This document shows positions 6,352 through 7,772 of a stretch of DNA of 7,772 nucleotides, one piece after another. Under the pieces are notes generated by a model. It was given only the letters and a program-made list of their open reading frames with translations. It was not told where the DNA came from and ran no database searches. Both the position numbers and the translations under genes were made by a program. Position 1 is the stretch's first letter. Every line of letters begins with the position of its first letter. Origin of the DNA: Cytophagaceae bacterium (lineage in GTDB: Bacteria; Bacteroidota; Bacteroidia; Cytophagales; Spirosomataceae); NCBI GenBank assembly GCA_947459055.1, contig CANHCG010000071.1:1-7772 (forward strand), read 5' to 3'.

Positions 6352-6788
6352 GAACAGGCTATTTTATTCACTCGACCCTGGTGACGCCCTCCTTCAAAAT
6401 CTGTATCAATAAAGGCTTTCAAACACGCTTTTGCCTCATCCAAGGAAATGAAACGAACGGGCAGGCAAAGGACATTGGCATTGTTATGCTGCCGAACTAA
6501 TTTCGCCACTTCCACATTCCATGCTAATCCAGCTCGAATGCCTTGATGTTTATTCGCCGTAATCGCCACGCCATTGGCACTACCACAAAGCAATAAGCCG
6601 TATGCCACTTCCCCCGATTCCACCGCATCTGCCACCGGATGGGCAAAATCTGGGTAATCCACAGAATCTGCGGAATAGGTTCCACAATCTTTAACTCCGA
6701 TATGTAAATCCTTCAAATACTGAATTAAGGAATCTTTGTAATCAAAACCGGCGTGATCGCCGCCTACGGCAAATTGTAAATTGTTCAT
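6348..6788 (-). CDS. rpiB: Ribose-5-phosphate isomerase B
   Basis: RpiB interconverts ribulose 5-phosphate and ribose 5-phosphate in the cytoplasmic pentose phosphate pathway. The RpiB/LacA/LacB landmarks are all visible. Counting from Met at 6788, they are the N-terminal strand with GGDHAGFDYK (9-18), the DCGTY and DYPDFAHPVA region (34-53), the catalytic-loop sequence LLLCGSANGVAITANK (65-80, Cys68 being the likely base), RQHNNANVL (99-107, His101 for ring opening) and FEGGRHQGRV (131-140). I chose the ATG at 6788 because family members begin directly before this first strand. An in-frame ATG at 6812 would add eight residues (MFSFEPQE) not expected in the family. It lies downstream of polX on the same strand, and its stop shares TTAA with the opposing gene. 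A LacB-like or allose-phosphate role is possible but less likely without neighbouring sugar genes. Confidence 0.93.
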   Translation of the reverse strand: MNNLQFAVGGDHAGFDYKDSLIQYLKDLHIGVKDCGTYSADSVDYPDFAHPVADAVESGEVAYGLLLCGSANGVAITANKHQGIRAGLAWNVEVAKLVRQHNNANVLCLPVRFISLDEAKACLKAFIDTDFEGGRHQGRVNKIACS

Positions 6789-6811
6789 CTCTTGAGGTTC
6801 AAACGAAAACA

Positions 6812-6845
6812 TAAAGGTACATGCTTCCGACTATTTTTTAGCAAA
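6812..6845 (-). promoter_or_regulatory. Weak candidate internal promoter before rpiB
   Basis: On the minus strand TTTG (6845-6842) and TACCTTTA (6819-6812, one mismatch to TAnnTTTG) are 22 bases apart, just at and after the polX stop. If used, transcription would start near 6805, which excludes the ATG at 6812 and supports the one at 6788. The elements are short and the DNA is A+T-rich, so chance is a real possibility. Confidence 0.25.
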
Positions 6846-7772
6846 AAAAGCTTTCAATTCCGTTAAGGGCAAGGCATTCAAAGTTAGCGAAGACAATAAT
6901 CCACCTTTTCTTCCCACTCTTAGGCCATATTCCATGTCCTTCAAGCCTTCGATTTTATGTGCATCCGGGTTAATCGATACATATACTCCCTTTTCCATCG
7001 CCGCATACAAATATCGCCAATCTAAATCCAAGCGATACGGGCTAGCATTTAATTCAATCGAAACCCCGTTCGCCCGACAAGCATCTAAAATCTTCATGGT
7101 ATCAATCGGATATCCAGGCCGTGTCAATAATAATCGGCCGGTCGGATGGCCTAAAATAGACGTATATGGATTTTCAATAGCTTTTATTAAGCGACCCATC
7201 GCCCGATCTAAATCCATGACCAATTGGGCATGCACAGAGGCAACTACATAATCAAAACTCGACAAAATTCGGTCATTGTAATCCAAGGAACCATCCGGCA
7301 AAATATCCGCTTCGATGCCCTTCAAAATGGTAAAATCAGACCATTTTTTGTTTAATTCGTCGATTTCAGCGTGTTGACGCAGCACATCCTCCTCCTTCAA
7401 TCCCCCGGCATAAGCCGCATATTGCGAATGATCCGCGATGCCAAAATATGAAAGGCCCATGGCCCGACAAGCCTCTGCCATTTCCAAAAGCGTATTTTTA
7501 CCATCTGAATAAGTCGAGTGATTATGCACACAACCTTTCAAATCAGACATTTTGACCAAATCATTAGGGCCATATTTTTCGCTCCAGACAAATTCTTGAA
7601 GGCCTTCGCGCATGGCGGGAATGATGAAGGGCATTTGTTGGGAACTATACACTTCCTCGGCCGACCTTACGTTTTTTAATTTAAAGAAATTAACTAGCCC
7701 TAAATGCTCCGGATGGGCGGATAATTGATATACCATCAAATCCATTTGAGCAGCATCCGTAAAATGAATTTC
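6831..7772 (-). CDS. polX: DNA polymerase/3'-5' exonuclease PolX, PHP-domain part (5' partial)
   Basis: Bacterial family-X polymerases fill short gaps in base-excision repair and carry a C-terminal PHP phosphoesterase domain giving 3'-5' exonuclease activity. The frame stays open past the ATG at 7745 to the right edge (nine more codons), so that ATG is internal. The N-terminal helix-hairpin-helix and polymerase catalytic region lies outside. Counted from that internal Met, the PHP metal-ligand set is complete: HNH (74-76), Asp81, DH (105-106), Glu145, His172, His200 and DAH (261-263). Further family signatures are KGIEADILPDGSLDY (142-156), ILGHPTGRLL (197-206), SIELNASPYRLDLDWR (229-244) and VGRKGGL (277-283). 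The whole family protein is about 570 residues, so a little over half is visible. The stop is TAG, 42 bases before the preferred rpiB start, and the two are probably co-transcribed. A stand-alone PHP phosphatase is unlikely given the upstream open frame. Confidence 0.92.
   Translation of the reverse strand, partial: EIHFTDAAQMDLMVYQLSAHPEHLGLVNFFKLKNVRSAEEVYSSQQMPFIIPAMREGLQEFVWSEKYGPNDLVKMSDLKGCVHNHSTYSDGKNTLLEMAEACRAMGLSYFGIADHSQYAAYAGGLKEEDVLRQHAEIDELNKKWSDFTILKGIEADILPDGSLDYNDRILSSFDYVVASVHAQLVMDLDRAMGRLIKAIENPYTSILGHPTGRLLLTRPGYPIDTMKILDACRANGVSIELNASPYRLDLDWRYLYAAMEKGVYVSINPDAHKIEGLKDMEYGLRVGRKGGLLSSLTLNALPLTELKAFFAKK

Noticed and set aside
6297..6500. 67-codon plus-strand open frame spanning the membrane protein/rpiB junction
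   Set aside because: It overlaps two well-supported genes in other frames and has no independent support.
6934..7251. 105-codon plus-strand open frame
   Set aside because: It is antisense to the well-conserved PHP domain of polX and shows no recognisable domain.
1..7772. A novel defence, toxin-antitoxin or mobile system
   Set aside because: No nuclease, transposase, integrase, toxin pair, direct-repeat array or atypical-composition block is visible. RbfA, RpiB, PolX and the Lol-type permease are ordinary core genes.

Overview
The window looks like chromosomal DNA of a Bacteroidota bacterium, most likely in the Cytophagales. It is A+T-rich, most starts lack a clear Shine-Dalgarno sequence, and candidate promoters resemble the Bacteroidota TTTG / TAnnTTTG pair. 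The gene content fits as well: a methyltransferase of the THUMP-like type, RbfA followed at once by an FtsX/LolC-type permease, and a PHP-domain PolX. The genus assignment is open. I see no rRNA, tRNA, CRISPR array, IS element, phage gene or defence gene, so this reads as compact core genome rather than an island.

Layout. Positions 1-614 (+) hold the 3' end of a SAM-dependent methyltransferase gene cut by the window edge. Positions 640-3278 (+) hold four tightly packed genes: a secreted coiled-coil protein, a 96-residue membrane-associated protein, an SRPBCC lipid-binding-fold protein and a dicarboxylate/amino-acid:cation symporter. The first three junctions are two one-base TAATG overlaps and one 23-base overlap, so the four are probably translated in a coupled way. 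On the minus strand, rbfA (4890-4507) and an ABC-type permease of the FtsX/LolC/E family (4494-3262) form an operon. Its last gene runs 17 bp into the symporter gene. A 90-bp divergent intergenic region (4891-4980) holds the best promoter candidate in the window, reading toward rbfA. On the other side lies a 456-residue polytopic membrane protein (4981-6351, +) with a GT-C-like first loop. It meets rpiB (minus) tail to tail, the two stop codons sharing one TTAA. Upstream of rpiB on the same strand is the 3' half of polX (PHP phosphoesterase domain), cut by the right edge.

How the genes relate. The recognised products are housekeeping: ribosome maturation (RbfA), probable lipoprotein or envelope export (permease), sugar-phosphate metabolism (RpiB), DNA repair (PolX) and nutrient uptake (symporter). 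The least explained part is the cassette at 640-2068, where two uncharacterised envelope proteins and a lipid-binding-fold protein are coupled to a transporter. I find no convincing evidence for a new multi-gene system. The best leads are that cassette, a Ser in place of the usual Asn in the symporter's cation/substrate site, and the GT-C-like membrane protein. No stretch longer than 300 bases lacks a gene; the longest intergenic gap is 90 bp.
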